From NCBI RefSeq assembly GCF_007795095.1, contig NZ_CP042218.1:372001-436000 (forward strand): 64,000 nt of DNA, given 5' to 3'. Positions 49,987 through 63,981 of this stretch are shown piece by piece; the first letter of the stretch is position 1, and each line of letters opens with the position of its first letter. Under the pieces are notes generated by a model. That model saw only the letters and a program-made list of their open reading frames with translations, ran no database searches and was not told where the DNA came from. Both the position numbers and the translations under genes were made by a program. The DNA comes from Luteimonas granuli (GTDB taxonomy: Bacteria; Pseudomonadota; Gammaproteobacteria; Xanthomonadales; Xanthomonadaceae).

Positions 49987-51483
49987 ATGACCACCAACCC
50001 GACCGCCGCCCTTGCCCCGCTCCGCGCCCGCAAGGGGCAGCGCCGGACCCCGGGCCTGGACGACGCCACCGTCGCCCGCTTCGCGGCCAGCCACCCGGAA
50101 CTGGTCGAAGCGATCGCGGCCGCCGCCGCCGAGTTCGCGCGCATCGAATCCGGCGCCTCCGACCTGCTCGACCTCGACGAGGACGACCAGATCCGGGCCG
50201 TGCAGGCCGGCTACGTGAATTTCTACCCGCAGGACGGCGTCAATCCCTACGTCGCCCTCGCCGCCCGCGGTCCCTGGATCGTGACCCTCAAGGGCGCCGT
50301 GGTCTACGACACCGGCGGCTACGGCATGCTCGGCTTCGGCCACACGCCCGCCCCGGTCCTCGAGGCGATGGCGAAGCCGCAGGCGATGGCCAACGTCATG
50401 ACCCCGAGTCTTTCGCAGCTGCGGCTCGATCGCGCCCTGCGCGCGGAGATCGGCCATACCCGCGGCGGCTGCCCCTACGCCGCCTTCATGTGCCTCAATT
50501 CCGGCTCGGAGTCGGTTTCGCTGGCCGCGCGCATCGCCGATACGAATGCCAAGACCATGACCGACGCCGGTGCGCGCCACGCGGGTCGCAGCGTCAAGCG
50601 CCTGGTGGTCAAGGGCGCCTTCCACGGCCGCACCGAAGCCCCGGCGCTGTATTCCAACTCCACCCGCAAGGCCTACGAGAACGCGCTGGCCAGCTACCGT
50701 CGCGAGGAAAGCGTGCTGGTGGTCGCTCCCTACGACCTCGACGCCCTCAAGCAGGCGTTCGCCGACGCCGACGCCAAGGGCTGGTTCATCGAGGCGATGT
50801 TCCTCGAGCCGGTCATGGGCGAAGGCGACCCCGGCCGCAGCGTCCCGCCGGAGTTCTATGCCGCCGCGCGTGAACTGACGAAGGCCCATGGCTCGCTGCT
50901 GCTCGTCGACTCCATCCAGGCCGGCCTGCGCGCCACCGGCAGCCTGTCGATCGTCGACTACCCGGGCTTCGAGGGGCAGGAGGCGCCGGACATGGAAACC
51001 TACTCCAAGGCGCTCAACGCCGGCCAGTACCCGCTGTCCGTGCTGGCGGTGAACGAACGCGCCGCCGGCATCTACAAGCGCGGCACCTATGGCAACACCA
51101 TGACCGCGAACCCGCGCGCGGCCGACGTCGGTGTGGCGGTGCTGGGCATGGTCACGCCGGAAGTGCGCGCGAACATCCGCGGGCGCGGCCGGCAGGCGAT
51201 CGAAAAGCTCGAGGCGCTCAGGGCGGAACTGGGCGGGCTGATCACGAAGGTCCAGGGCACGGGCCTGCTGTTCTCCTGCGAGCTGGCCCCGGGCTTCAAG
51301 GGCTACGGTGCGGGCTCGACCGAGGAGTGGCTGCGCGAGCGCGGCCTGGGCGTGATCCACGGCGGCGAAAACTCGCTGCGCTTCACCCCGCGCTTCGAGA
51401 TGGACGAAGACGAGCTGGACCTGGTCGTATCGATGGTGAAGCGCGCGCTGCTGGAGGGGCCGCGGGTGAAGGCCGCGGCCTGA
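49987..51483 (+). CDS. Class III PLP-dependent aminotransferase
   Basis: 498-aa aminotransferase-fold enzyme. The predicted PLP lysine is K341 in TYSKALNAG. The pyridine-binding aspartate is D308 in LLVDSIQAG, where the family usually has [25 protein letters not shown] and [14 protein letters not shown] (the PLP-phosphate region) fit the fold. The substrate cannot be read from the sequence; the divergent Lrp gene suggests amino acid metabolism. upp follows after 5 bp. Confidence 0.85.
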   Translation: MTTNPTAALAPLRARKGQRRTPGLDDATVARFAASHPELVEAIAAAAAEFARIESGASDLLDLDEDDQIRAVQAGYVNFYPQDGVNPYVALAARGPWIVTLKGAVVYDTGGYGMLGFGHTPAPVLEAMAKPQAMANVMTPSLSQLRLDRALRAEIGHTRGGCPYAAFMCLNSGSESVSLAARIADTNAKTMTDAGARHAGRSVKRLVVKGAFHGRTEAPALYSNSTRKAYENALASYRREESVLVVAPYDLDALKQAFADADAKGWFIEAMFLEPVMGEGDPGRSVPPEFYAAARELTKAHGSLLLVDSIQAGLRATGSLSIVDYPGFEGQEAPDMETYSKALNAGQYPLSVLAVNERAAGIYKRGTYGNTMTANPRAADVGVAVLGMVTPEVRANIRGRGRQAIEKLEALRAELGGLITKVQGTGLLFSCELAPGFKGYGAGSTEEWLRERGLGVIHGGENSLRFTPRFEMDEDELDLVVSMVKRALLEGPRVKAAA

Positions 51484-51488
51484 GACCC

Positions 51489-52118
51489 ATGAATATCGTC
51501 GAAGTCCGCCACCCGCTGGTGCAGCACAAACTCGGCCTGATGCGCCGCGCCGACAACAGCACCAAGACCTTCCGCGAACTGGCCGCCGAGGTCGCGGCGC
51601 TGCTGACCTACGAGGCCACGGCCGACCTCGAGTGCGAGGACGCCGAGATCGAAGGCTGGGCCGGCCCCGTCCGGGTGCGCCGGATCAAGGGCCGCAAGAT
51701 CACCCTGGTCCCGGTGCTGCGCGCCGGCCTGGGCATGCTCCCGGGAGTGCTGGACATGATCCCGGCGGCCAAGGTCGGCGTGGTCGGAATCCGCCGTGAC
51801 GAGGCCACGCTCGAGGCGCTGACGTACTACGAGAACCTCGTCGACGACCTGGCCGACCGCACCGCCCTGGTGCTGGACCCGATGCTCGCCACCGGCGGGA
51901 CCCTGATCGCCACGATCGACATGCTCAAGCGCGCCGGCTGCACGCGGATCAGGGGCCTGTTCCTGGTAGCGGCGCCCGAGGGGCTGCGGGCGCTGGAGGC
52001 GCGGCATCCGGACGTCGATGTCTACGTCGCGTCGATCGACGAACGCCTCAACGAGGTCGGCTACATCCTGCCCGGCCTGGGCGACGCCGGAGACAAGATC
52101 TTCGGTACCCGCGGCTGA
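51489..52118 (+). CDS. upp: Uracil phosphoribosyltransferase
   Basis: 209-aa enzyme salvaging uracil to UMP with PRPP. Family motifs are [17 protein letters not shown] at the start, the PRPP loop [17 protein letters not shown] and C-terminal [23 protein letters not shown]. The start at 51489 follows the aminotransferase stop by 5 bp, so the genes are probably co-transcribed although they have no obvious metabolic link. Confidence 0.96.
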   Translation: MNIVEVRHPLVQHKLGLMRRADNSTKTFRELAAEVAALLTYEATADLECEDAEIEGWAGPVRVRRIKGRKITLVPVLRAGLGMLPGVLDMIPAAKVGVVGIRRDEATLEALTYYENLVDDLADRTALVLDPMLATGGTLIATIDMLKRAGCTRIRGLFLVAAPEGLRALEARHPDVDVYVASIDERLNEVGYILPGLGDAGDKIFGTRG

Positions 52119-52175
52119 GCATCCGCCGGCGCCGCCGGCCCAGTCCAGGAACTGCTGCGGCCTCGACAGACACGG

Positions 52176-52197
52176 GCGCGCGCAGCTGCAGCTGCTT

Positions 52198-52200
<3 letters not shown>
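52176..52200. repeat. Degenerate REP-like palindrome
   Basis: GCAGCTGCAGCTGC followed by TTCTAC resembles, on the minus strand, GTAGAAGC-GCTGCAGC-GC, a diverged form of the palindrome at 43270-43299. It reaches the stop codon of the metallo-hydrolase gene and sits between convergent genes. Confidence 0.4.
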
Positions 52201-53112
<912 letters not shown>

Positions 53113-53126
53113 GTCCGGGACTCCTG

Positions 53127-55231
<2,105 letters not shown>

Positions 55232-55729
55232 TTACTTCGCTTCGACGAAGACGTACTCCACGCCTGCCGGCGCCACGGCCTCGGCGACGCGGGCCTGGTC
55301 GGCGGCGTCGCCGATGAACACCACGCGCACGCCCTGCATGGTGGATTCGGGCACGTCGGCGAACGCCGTGACCACGATGTCCGCCATCTTCGCCGAATCG
55401 GACGAGGCGTAGGCCAGCATGTTGCCGCGGACGATCCCGCGCGCGACGTCGGTCCTGGCCTTGTCCTGCAGGCGCTCGTAGTTCCCGGTGTCGGTGGCCT
55501 CGTCGCCGGTCGCGGCGGGCAGGTAGTAGACGTAGGGCTGGTTGGAAATGCCCGCCATGTTGCGGGTCACCACGTCGGAGACGTAGGTGCGCCAGGCGGC
55601 GTCGTCGGCGGTGGTCGGCGCGGCCAGCGGCGCGGCGACCTGGGCGACCGGGGCCTCCTCCTTCTTGCAGGCCGCGAGCAGCGGCAGCACCAGGCAGGCG
55701 GTCAGCATCAGGCGGGTGGTGGTCTTCAT
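55232..55729 (-). CDS. Hypothetical lipoprotein
   Basis: 165-aa protein with a lipoprotein signal (LPLLAAC, cysteine at residue 21, followed by KKEEAPVAQ). A Pro/Ala-rich linker leads to a compact soluble domain with TYVSDVVTRNMAGISNQPYVYYLP, GIVRGNMLAYASSDSAKMADIVV and GVRVVFIGDAADQARVAEAVA. No family is recognised. It lies between yfhL and coaD. Confidence 0.75.
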   Translation of the reverse strand: MKTTTRLMLTACLVLPLLAACKKEEAPVAQVAAPLAAPTTADDAAWRTYVSDVVTRNMAGISNQPYVYYLPAATGDEATDTGNYERLQDKARTDVARGIVRGNMLAYASSDSAKMADIVVTAFADVPESTMQGVRVVFIGDAADQARVAEAVAPAGVEYVFVEAK

Positions 55730-55768
55730 TTCGGGCTCCCCAGGTGTCGGTGGTTTTCTTGCGGTGGA

Positions 55769-58254
<2,486 letters not shown>

Positions 58255-58258
<4 letters not shown>

Positions 58259-59535
58259 GGCCGCGCCGCGGGCTCGCGCTCGCCGCCGGCAGCTTCGCCG
58301 CCGTGCTGTTGCTCGCGGCGCTCGCGGCCGCGATGCTGATGCAGCCTGAGCGGCTGGCGCGCCTGGTGCTTGGCACCGTGGGCGACGGCCTGGGGCTGGA
58401 GATCGGCTTCGAAGGCCCGGCGCGCTACCGGCTGCGCGGCACGCCCATGCTGGAGGTGCGCGACCTGTCGGTGCGGGTGCCCGGCGACGGCGAACCCGTG
58501 CTGCGCGCGACGCGGGCTCTGGTCTCCTTGCCATGGTCGACAGTGCGCGACCGCCCTGCGCCGCTGGTGCTGGAGCGCATCGAACTCGATGCACCGACGA
58601 TCGACCTGCCCCGGCTGCAGGCCTGGCTCGCCACGCGGCCTCCCGGGCCGGGCGCCCTGCCGACCCTGTCCCGCGGCGCCTCGGTGCGCGACGGGCGCGT
58701 CATCGCGCCGGGCTGGGAGCTGCGGGAGCTGGAGCTGGACCTGCCGCGCTTCGCCGCCGACCGCCCCCTGGCGGCGCATGCCCGCGGGCAGCTGGCGCTG
58801 ACGCCGCCGCTGCGCATCGCCTTCGACCTGCGGCTCGCGGCCACGCGCCCGGCGGATGGTGCCGGCGCATCGGCGCGGGGGCGCCTGCGCGTCGAGCACG
58901 CCGGATGGGCGCTGCCCGCCTTCGTCACTGCGTCCGGACCCCTGCATTCCGGCGATGGCAGCCTGCGCATCGCGCCCCTGCGCTTCGGCGCCTCGGCCGA
59001 GTTCCAGGGCGAAGGAAGACCAATCCCCTTCGCGCTCGGCCTGCACGGTCCGCTGCGCCTGCGCGACGGCGTCTGGACGCTGGCGCCCGCAGGCGCCGCG
59101 CTGCGCGGCGACGGCCAGAGCAGCCGCCCTGCCGATGACGATGGCGATGACCTCGTCCCGGCCATCGACGCGCAGGGCCGCATCGCAGCCGGTCCTGCAC
59201 TGCTGATCGAACTCGAAGGTGCGATGCGCCGCTGGCCGCAGGGCTGGCCGGCGCTGCCTCCGCCGCTGGACGATTCCGTATCGGCGGTCGACATCGCGCT
59301 GCGTTATGCCGGTGCCAGCGACCTCTCCGGTCCGCTGGTCCTGCGCATGGCGCGTGGCGAGGCCCATGCCGAAGGCGGAGGGCGCATCTTCGAGATCCTC
59401 GACTGGCTGGAGGCCGCGGCCGTCGACACACCCCTGCCGCCGCTGCGCGCGACCGCGCGCGCGCCGCGCATCGAGTTCCCCGGGGCCGTGCTGGAAGGCG
59501 TTGAAATCGAACTCGAACCGGACGACGGACAATGA
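58255..59535 (+). CDS. AsmA-like exported/membrane-anchored protein
   Basis: 426-aa protein with one N-terminal transmembrane helix (about 8-29) and a periplasmic AsmA-type region (MLEVRDLSVRVPGDGEPVLRATRALVSLPW, then beta-rich repeats). It likely belongs to the bridge-like lipid-transfer/AsmA superfamily with YhdP, but this is by resemblance. The start is GTG, overlapping the ftsY stop as GTGA. Its own stop overlaps the mutY ATG, so ftsY, this gene and mutY are coupled. Confidence 0.75.
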
Positions 59536-60650
59536 GCCGGGCCGCCGACGCCTTCGCCGCCCCGCTGCTGGCCTGGTTCGACGCCCACGGCCGCCACGAC
59601 CTGCCGTGGCAGCACCCGCGCTCGCCGTACCGCGTCTGGCTTTCCGAGGTCATGCTGCAGCAGACGCAGGTGCGCGTGGTCGTCCCCTACTTCGAGCGCT
59701 TCGTCGACGCGCTGCCCACGGTCGCGGCACTCGCCGCGGCGCCGCTGGACGACGTGCTCGCGCTCTGGTCCGGCCTGGGCTACTACGCCCGCGCCCGCAA
59801 CCTGCATGCGGCGGCCCGGGCCTGCGTCACGCAGCATGGCGGCGATCTGCCGCGCGACTTCGACGCCCTCGTGGCGCTGCCTGGCGTCGGCCGCAGCACC
59901 GCCGGTGCGATCCTCGCGCAAGCCTGGGGCGACCGCTTCGCGATCCTCGACGGCAACGTCAAGCGCGTGCTGGCCCGTTACCACGGCGTCGACGGCTGGC
60001 CCGGCCAGTCGGCGGTCGAGAAGCGGCTGTGGCAACTGGCCCGGGAGCACCTGCCCCGGTCGCGCCTCGCCGATTACACCCAGGCGCAGATGGACCTCGG
60101 TGCCACGCTGTGCACCCGGCATTCTCCGGCCTGCGGCGACTGTCCGCTCCGCCCCGGCTGCGTAGCCCACGCACAGGGACGCAGCGACGAACTGCCCACG
60201 TCCAGGCCGGGCAAGACGCTGCCCACCCGCGAGGCGCTCCTGCTCCTGCTCCTGGATGCCGAAGGAAGGGTGCTGCTGCAGCGCCGTCCCCCCACCGGCG
60301 TGTGGGCGCAGCTGTGGTCGCTGCCCGAGGCCAGGGACGAGGCGGAAGCCCGGGACTGGTTCGCGCGCCACGCAGGCGCGGGCTTCGACGGCGGCGAGAC
60401 GCTGCAGGCCATCCCCCATGTCTTCAGCCACTACCGCTTCGTCATGCACCCGCGCCGCTGGCAAGGCGTCGTGGCCACACCGTGCGTCCGCGACGATGAT
60501 GATCTTCGCTGGGTGCCGCCGGCGGCCCTGCGAGAGCTTGGAATCCCCGCGCCCGTGCGCAGGTTCCTGGAGGCGTCCACGGCGATGCGCGACAATGGGC
60601 GGCATGCCTCGTGGGCCGCGCGCCCATCATCATCAGGAGACCCGCCGTGA
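59532..60650 (+). CDS. mutY: A/G-specific adenine DNA glycosylase MutY
   Basis: 372-aa glycosylase removing adenine opposite 8-oxoguanine. Features are [20 protein letters not shown] with the catalytic glutamate, the HhH motif [24 protein letters not shown] with the catalytic aspartate, the [4Fe-4S] loop [17 protein letters not shown] and a C-terminal NUDIX-like domain. It overlaps the preceding AsmA-like gene and yggX by 4 bp each. Confidence 0.96.
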   Translation: MSRAADAFAAPLLAWFDAHGRHDLPWQHPRSPYRVWLSEVMLQQTQVRVVVPYFERFVDALPTVAALAAAPLDDVLALWSGLGYYARARNLHAAARACVTQHGGDLPRDFDALVALPGVGRSTAGAILAQAWGDRFAILDGNVKRVLARYHGVDGWPGQSAVEKRLWQLAREHLPRSRLADYTQAQMDLGATLCTRHSPACGDCPLRPGCVAHAQGRSDELPTSRPGKTLPTREALLLLLLDAEGRVLLQRRPPTGVWAQLWSLPEARDEAEARDWFARHAGAGFDGGETLQAIPHVFSHYRFVMHPRRWQGVVATPCVRDDDDLRWVPPAALRELGIPAPVRRFLEASTAMRDNGRHASWAARPSSSGDPP

Positions 60651-60922
60651 GCCGCACCGTGTACTGCGAATACGAGAAGCGCGAGACCGAAGGCCTGGAC
60701 TTCGTGCCCTGGCCGGGCGCGCTCGGCAAGCGTGTGTTCGCGGGCATCGGCAAGTCCGCCTGGGCGGCCTGGCTGGCGCACCAGACCATGCTGATCAACG
60801 AGAACCGGCTGTCGCCGATGGATCCGGGGCACCGCGCCTTCCTCGAAGGCGAGATGGAGAAGTTCCTGTTCGGCGGCGGCGCCGAGAAACCCGCCGGCTA
60901 CGTGCCCGAGTCCGGCGCCTGA
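60647..60922 (+). CDS. yggX: Fe(2+)-trafficking/oxidative damage protection protein YggX
   Basis: 91-aa protein, the same length as E. coli YggX, protecting iron-sulfur proteins from oxidative damage. It has the conserved start [16 protein letters not shown] and [22 protein letters not shown]. The start is GTG at 60647, overlapping the mutY stop as GTGA with AGGAG 7 nt upstream. mutY-yggX is a conserved pair. Confidence 0.95.
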   Translation: MSRTVYCEYEKRETEGLDFVPWPGALGKRVFAGIGKSAWAAWLAHQTMLINENRLSPMDPGHRAFLEGEMEKFLFGGGAEKPAGYVPESGA

Positions 60923-61356
60923 TCCTCTTCGCGCGCCGCCTTTTCGGCGGCCTTGATGCGCGCTGTGTCGAGGGGGCGGATCTCGCGGATCCTGCACGGC
61001 ATCTGGAGCGCATTGCGGTTGTGCACCATCACCTTGTCGAAGCCGGCATGGACGCGGCTGCCCTGGCTGGTGAGGCTGATCATCGGGGTGAAGTCGATGT
61101 CCTCGCAGCGCCCGTCGAACGTGAGCAGCCAGGCTTCGCGCGGACGGGTCCAGACCGCGATGTTGTTGTCGTCCACCGGCGTCCAGCCGTTGATGCGGCC
61201 GAGGTAGCTGAAGCTGTTGACCGGTTCGCCGGCGGCGGCCCTGTAGGTCGCCAGCTTTTCGGCGTCGCTCATCCTGCCGCTGCTCGCGCAGCCGGACACG
61301 AGGAGGAGCGCGGAGACCACGGAGAGCGCGGCGACAGTGGAAGCCCTGTTCTTCAT
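60898..61356 (-). CDS. Hypothetical lipoprotein (DUF6491-like)
   Basis: 152-aa protein with a lipoprotein signal ending LLVSGC (cysteine at about 23), then [20 protein letters not shown]. The soluble part contains [27 protein letters not shown] and a Cys pair ([17 protein letters not shown]) that could form a disulfide. The pattern resembles DUF6491 lipoproteins of xanthomonads. Its 3' end overlaps the yggX 3' end by 25 bp. Confidence 0.75.
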   Translation of the reverse strand: MKNRASTVAALSVVSALLLVSGCASSGRMSDAEKLATYRAAAGEPVNSFSYLGRINGWTPVDDNNIAVWTRPREAWLLTFDGRCEDIDFTPMISLTSQGSRVHAGFDKVMVHNRNALQMPCRIREIRPLDTARIKAAEKAAREEDQAPDSGT

Positions 61357-61463
61357 GACGTCCTCCCGCCGCGGCGCGGCGCTGGTTGGCAGGCTTACGA
61401 TCATCCTCCAGTCGCCGCGGGCCGCGGTCACGGTGCGCGCGCGCGTTCAGGAAGGAGACGGCC

Positions 61464-61493
61464 TTGCCTCGCCCGATCCGGCTCCCGTATCAT
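61464..61493 (+). promoter_or_regulatory. Candidate promoter of tRNA-Phe
   Basis: TTGCCT (61464-61469) and TATCAT (61488-61493) are separated by 18 bp and lie 15 bp upstream of the tRNA. A GC-rich discriminator (GCGGGC) follows, typical of stable RNA promoters. Confidence 0.55.
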
Positions 61494-61508
61494 TGCGGGC
61501 TCGCCAGT

Positions 61509-61584
61509 GGCCGGGTAGCTCAGTTGGTAGAGCAGGGGATTGAAAATCCCCGTGTCGGGGGTTCGATTCCCTCCCCGGCCACCA
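61509..61584 (+). tRNA. tRNA-Phe (GAA)
   Basis: 76-nt tRNA with acceptor stem GGCCGGG pairing CCCGGCC, D-loop AGCTCAGTTGGTAGAGC, anticodon arm GGGGATTGAAAATCCCC with anticodon GAA at 61542-61544, T-loop GTTCGATTCC and encoded CCA. A terminator follows, and the sequence beyond changes composition. Confidence 0.98.
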
Positions 61585-61614
61585 TTTGGTGGATTCGCGT
61601 GAAGTAGATAGATC

Positions 61615-61643
61615 AAGGGCTGCGAGCAATTGCGGCCTTTTTT
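61615..61643 (+). terminator. Rho-independent terminator of tRNA-Phe
   Basis: GGCTGC pairs with GCGGCC (one G-T pair) around an 8-nt loop and is followed by TTTTTT, about 30 bp after the tRNA CCA end. Confidence 0.65.
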
Positions 61644-61912
61644 CTTGTCTGTCGTCCGCCTATCCCTCTCCGAACCATACCCTTCGGATATCCCTCAACG
61701 GGCCTGTGCGTGCCTCCGCACAGGACGCGCTCAGGACGAGGCATCCCCTCCCGGCGGGGGATGTTCCCCGAGACGGACAAACGGGTTCCTGGACAACTTG
61801 GGAGCGATTCCGGGCGCCTCCGGGGGACAGGAAGCGAGGGGGAGCTTCCGGCCCGGATGACAGCCCATAGCACCTCCGCCAAGCTAGCCTTCAGATGAAA
61901 GGGGGGACAGAC
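61644..61912. other. Gene-free stretch at the edge of the accessory region
   Basis: No credible gene. Two perfect small hairpins are present: CCTGTGCG...CGCACAGG (61703-61724) and CATCCCC...GGGGATG (61742-61763). It must include the promoter of the downstream TIGR02391 gene. No integrase or recognisable attachment duplicate is visible. Confidence 0.5.
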
Positions 61913-62638
61913 ATGCCGCAGTGGTACTTCACCCTCGTGAGCCTGCTTCGCGATCTGCGCAAGAAGGCATGGGACGCCAAGGCCGCACTAGCTAGCGGGG
62001 ATGCCGCCGCCGCGAAGCTCGCCAACGGCTACATGAAGCAGGATTACCAGCGAATCTACGAATTGTGGGAAGCGCAAGGCTTCCCGCTGCCGGAGTTGGG
62101 AAACCTCTGGCGACATATCCGCTTCGGCGATGCGCAAGACTATGAGGACATGCTGAAGTTCGATATCGACTTCATAGCGGCCAACGCCGAGGGGCACGCC
62201 CGAGCTGGCCAGCTACAGGCTCCACAAGCCGGTTTTGAACACTTGCTCCATCCAATCGTGACTGCCGCATCCTTGCGCCATTACCACGAAGGCGACTACC
62301 GAAATGCGGTACTTGATGGAATGCTCGCCCTGTCCGACCTCATTCGCAAGCGAACAGGACTCAATGCTGACGGCAAGGCACTTGCAACGGAGGCGTTTTC
62401 ACTAAATAGGCCCAAGCTGATTTTTAGCGAACTACAGAGCGAATCAGGCCAGAACGATCAGAAGGGTTTCATGGAAATGATCGGAGGCGCATACACCGGC
62501 ATCCGCAATCCGAAGGCTCATTCGCTGATCCACGACTTGGACATGACAAAGGCGGCCCAGTACTTGGTCGCTATCAGTCTCTTCGTCAGGCGGGTCGCAG
62601 AAGCAAACGAGGTACCGCCTCTCCCGCCTAACAGTTAG
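61913..62638 (+). CDS. TIGR02391 (Ymh) family protein with HEPN-type motif
   Basis: 241-aa protein. The C-terminal half matches the TIGR02391/Ymh pattern: LLHPIVTAASLRHYHEGDYR, LIRKRTGLNADGKAL, AFSLNRPKL, ESGQNDQKGFMEMIGGAYTGIRNPKAH and the closing YLVAISLFVRRVAEA. RNPKAH (R198-H203) fits the R(N/D)xxxH motif of HEPN ribonucleases, seen in many toxins and anti-phage proteins. RNase activity is an inference. The N-terminal half is helical and unassigned. The ATG at 61913 has GGGGGG 6 nt upstream. Base composition is much less GC-rich than the housekeeping genes. Confidence 0.8.
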   Translation: MPQWYFTLVSLLRDLRKKAWDAKAALASGDAAAAKLANGYMKQDYQRIYELWEAQGFPLPELGNLWRHIRFGDAQDYEDMLKFDIDFIAANAEGHARAGQLQAPQAGFEHLLHPIVTAASLRHYHEGDYRNAVLDGMLALSDLIRKRTGLNADGKALATEAFSLNRPKLIFSELQSESGQNDQKGFMEMIGGAYTGIRNPKAHSLIHDLDMTKAAQYLVAISLFVRRVAEANEVPPLPPNS

Positions 62639-62829
62639 GTCGGGAAGCCACTCTTGAGCTTCGCGTAGACGAAGGCGGCGATCAGCAATATCACGCCGAG
62701 TTGCATCACTTTTTCGATCCAAAGGCGCCGTTCGCGGCGCGTCATGCGTCCGCAGACTTCGCATTCCGTGTCGCGCTTGAGCGACATGTGGCCGCAATGG
62801 TCACAGGAGATGGTGCGGTATCTGGGCAT
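62635..62829 (-). CDS. Small zinc-ribbon membrane protein
   Basis: 64-aa protein. Two CxxC pairs (CDHC and CEVC, residues about 9-26) make a zinc ribbon, followed by a basic stretch (RRERRLWIEK) and one transmembrane helix (about 41-58). A very strong ribosome binding site (GGAGGTGAGCA) precedes the ATG. It overlaps the TIGR02391 gene tail-to-tail by 4 bp. Function is unknown. Confidence 0.65.
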   Translation of the reverse strand: MPRYRTISCDHCGHMSLKRDTECEVCGRMTRRERRLWIEKVMQLGVILLIAAFVYAKLKSGFPT

Positions 62830-62890
62830 TGCTCACCTCCGGGCTTGAGGGAGTCCAGCGTGGCTATGGCTCGTCGCAGGAGCTGAGACA

Positions 62891-62923
62891 AGAACAGCCC
62901 CGGTCAGTCCTGGGCGTTCTTTT
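62891..62923 (+). terminator. Candidate terminator hairpin
   Basis: GAAC-GCCC pairs with GGGC-GTTC across one mismatch, with an 11-nt loop and a following TTTT. It lies upstream of the zinc-ribbon gene on the plus strand; which transcript it would end is unclear. Confidence 0.35.
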
Positions 62924-62967
62924 GCCTGACCCCAGCGCGGGAAATTTTCTTACGCAACGATGCGTCT

Positions 62968-63111
62968 TCAGCCTAGGTTGCGCGGCTCAAGAGTCAAAAG
63001 AACGAACAGCCCGAAGAAGCCCGCCACCGCGGGCAACACGGCTAGGAACTCCACCCACTCCGGCAGGCCGTCACGCAATTGATTTGCATGCTCGTTATCG
63101 TCAGCCACCAT
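62968..63111 (-). CDS. Possible small membrane protein
   Basis: A 47-codon frame from ATG at 63111 (MVADDNEHANQLRDGLPEW) has one hydrophobic stretch (EFLAVLPAVAGFFGLFVLL) and ends EPRNLG. A TTG at 63156 would lengthen it by 15 residues. There is no clear ribosome binding site and no family match, so it may not be real. Without it, 62830-63231 holds no gene. Confidence 0.3.
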   Translation of the reverse strand: MVADDNEHANQLRDGLPEWVEFLAVLPAVAGFFGLFVLLTLEPRNLG

Positions 63112-63231
63112 ACGAAAGCATTGACCAAGAAACTCACGACCACAGACGTAGCGCAAGCCACTTCCGCCCCCTCAAGAACGACCCGGAAACTGCTTCCGCG
63201 TTACCCATCTGTTCCATGAGCTAATCCCCCT

Positions 63232-63981
63232 TTAGTCTTGCAAGACGACATAGCGCTCCGCGAAGTCCGATAGCGTAGTCGTATCAGCAACTTGGCCCAG
63301 CACCGCCTGTTCGCGCTCAGCCTTTGCGCGGTCCTCGCGATCATCAATGATGAACAAGAGTCCCAAGTCGGCGTCGTCCTGGGCAGCGAGGATTGCCTTC
63401 CGCAAGCGCGAACTGACGGCTCTCGCAGTTGGGGGTAGCGCGTCAACGAGCAGCGTGCCCCAGCGGAAATCAAAGTCGAACGGCGCGCCCTTCAGGGTGA
63501 CGTGCACGTTGCTGACCAGTTGCCGCGTCGGCGCCTTCTCACGAAGAAGGCGCTCAACTTCGTCAGTGAGCCAAAAATCGCTGTCACCTTGTTCCAACTT
63601 ATCCGCCTGCCATCCGGCCACGGCGCTAAACATCCGCAGAATTCGATTGAAATGCCATGCAAGTTCATTCGCGGGGATTAGCGTTTCTATCGCCCCGCGC
63701 TCGGTCATGTAGAAATCGAACCTTTCCACAAGATTCTGCAAGCCGCGCCAATGATGACGCTTATCCAGCACGACACCTTCGCTGCCGAGCGCAAACATCG
63801 TCAAGCAATCGTCGGTGAACAGAAGATTCTGACCACGGGCGATTAGAAAGAAGTCGAGCGGCTTTCCGCCCTCGAGCACGATGGGCGTACAGACATAAAG
63901 GGTTTCCTCAACGCGATCAGGCAGCGGATGGCAGTGCCACCCGTTGTTCGCTCGCAGGAATTCGCAGTTGAGGCTATCCAT
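63232..63981 (-). CDS. DUF1828-like accessory protein
   Basis: 249-aa protein. The N-terminal part (TPIVLEGGKPLDFFLIARGQNLLFTDDCLTMFALGSEGVVLDK) resembles DUF1828 proteins found on phages and islands. The C-terminal part (DFDFRWGTLLVDALPPTARAVSSRLRKAILAAQ, LLFIIDDREDRAKAEREQA) looks like the associated DUF1829-type region. No catalytic motif is evident. Composition is low in GC compared with the chromosome to the left. It ends 19 bp inside the window's right edge, so partners may lie outside. Confidence 0.6.
   Translation of the reverse strand: MDSLNCEFLRANNGWHCHPLPDRVEETLYVCTPIVLEGGKPLDFFLIARGQNLLFTDDCLTMFALGSEGVVLDKRHHWRGLQNLVERFDFYMTERGAIETLIPANELAWHFNRILRMFSAVAGWQADKLEQGDSDFWLTDEVERLLREKAPTRQLVSNVHVTLKGAPFDFDFRWGTLLVDALPPTARAVSSRLRKAILAAQDDADLGLLFIIDDREDRAKAEREQAVLGQVADTTTLSDFAERYVVLQD

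Noticed and set aside
61585-61912. Integrase or att core within the window
   Set aside because: No tyrosine recombinase is encoded here and I could not find a second copy of the tRNA-Phe 3' end; it would have to lie further right.
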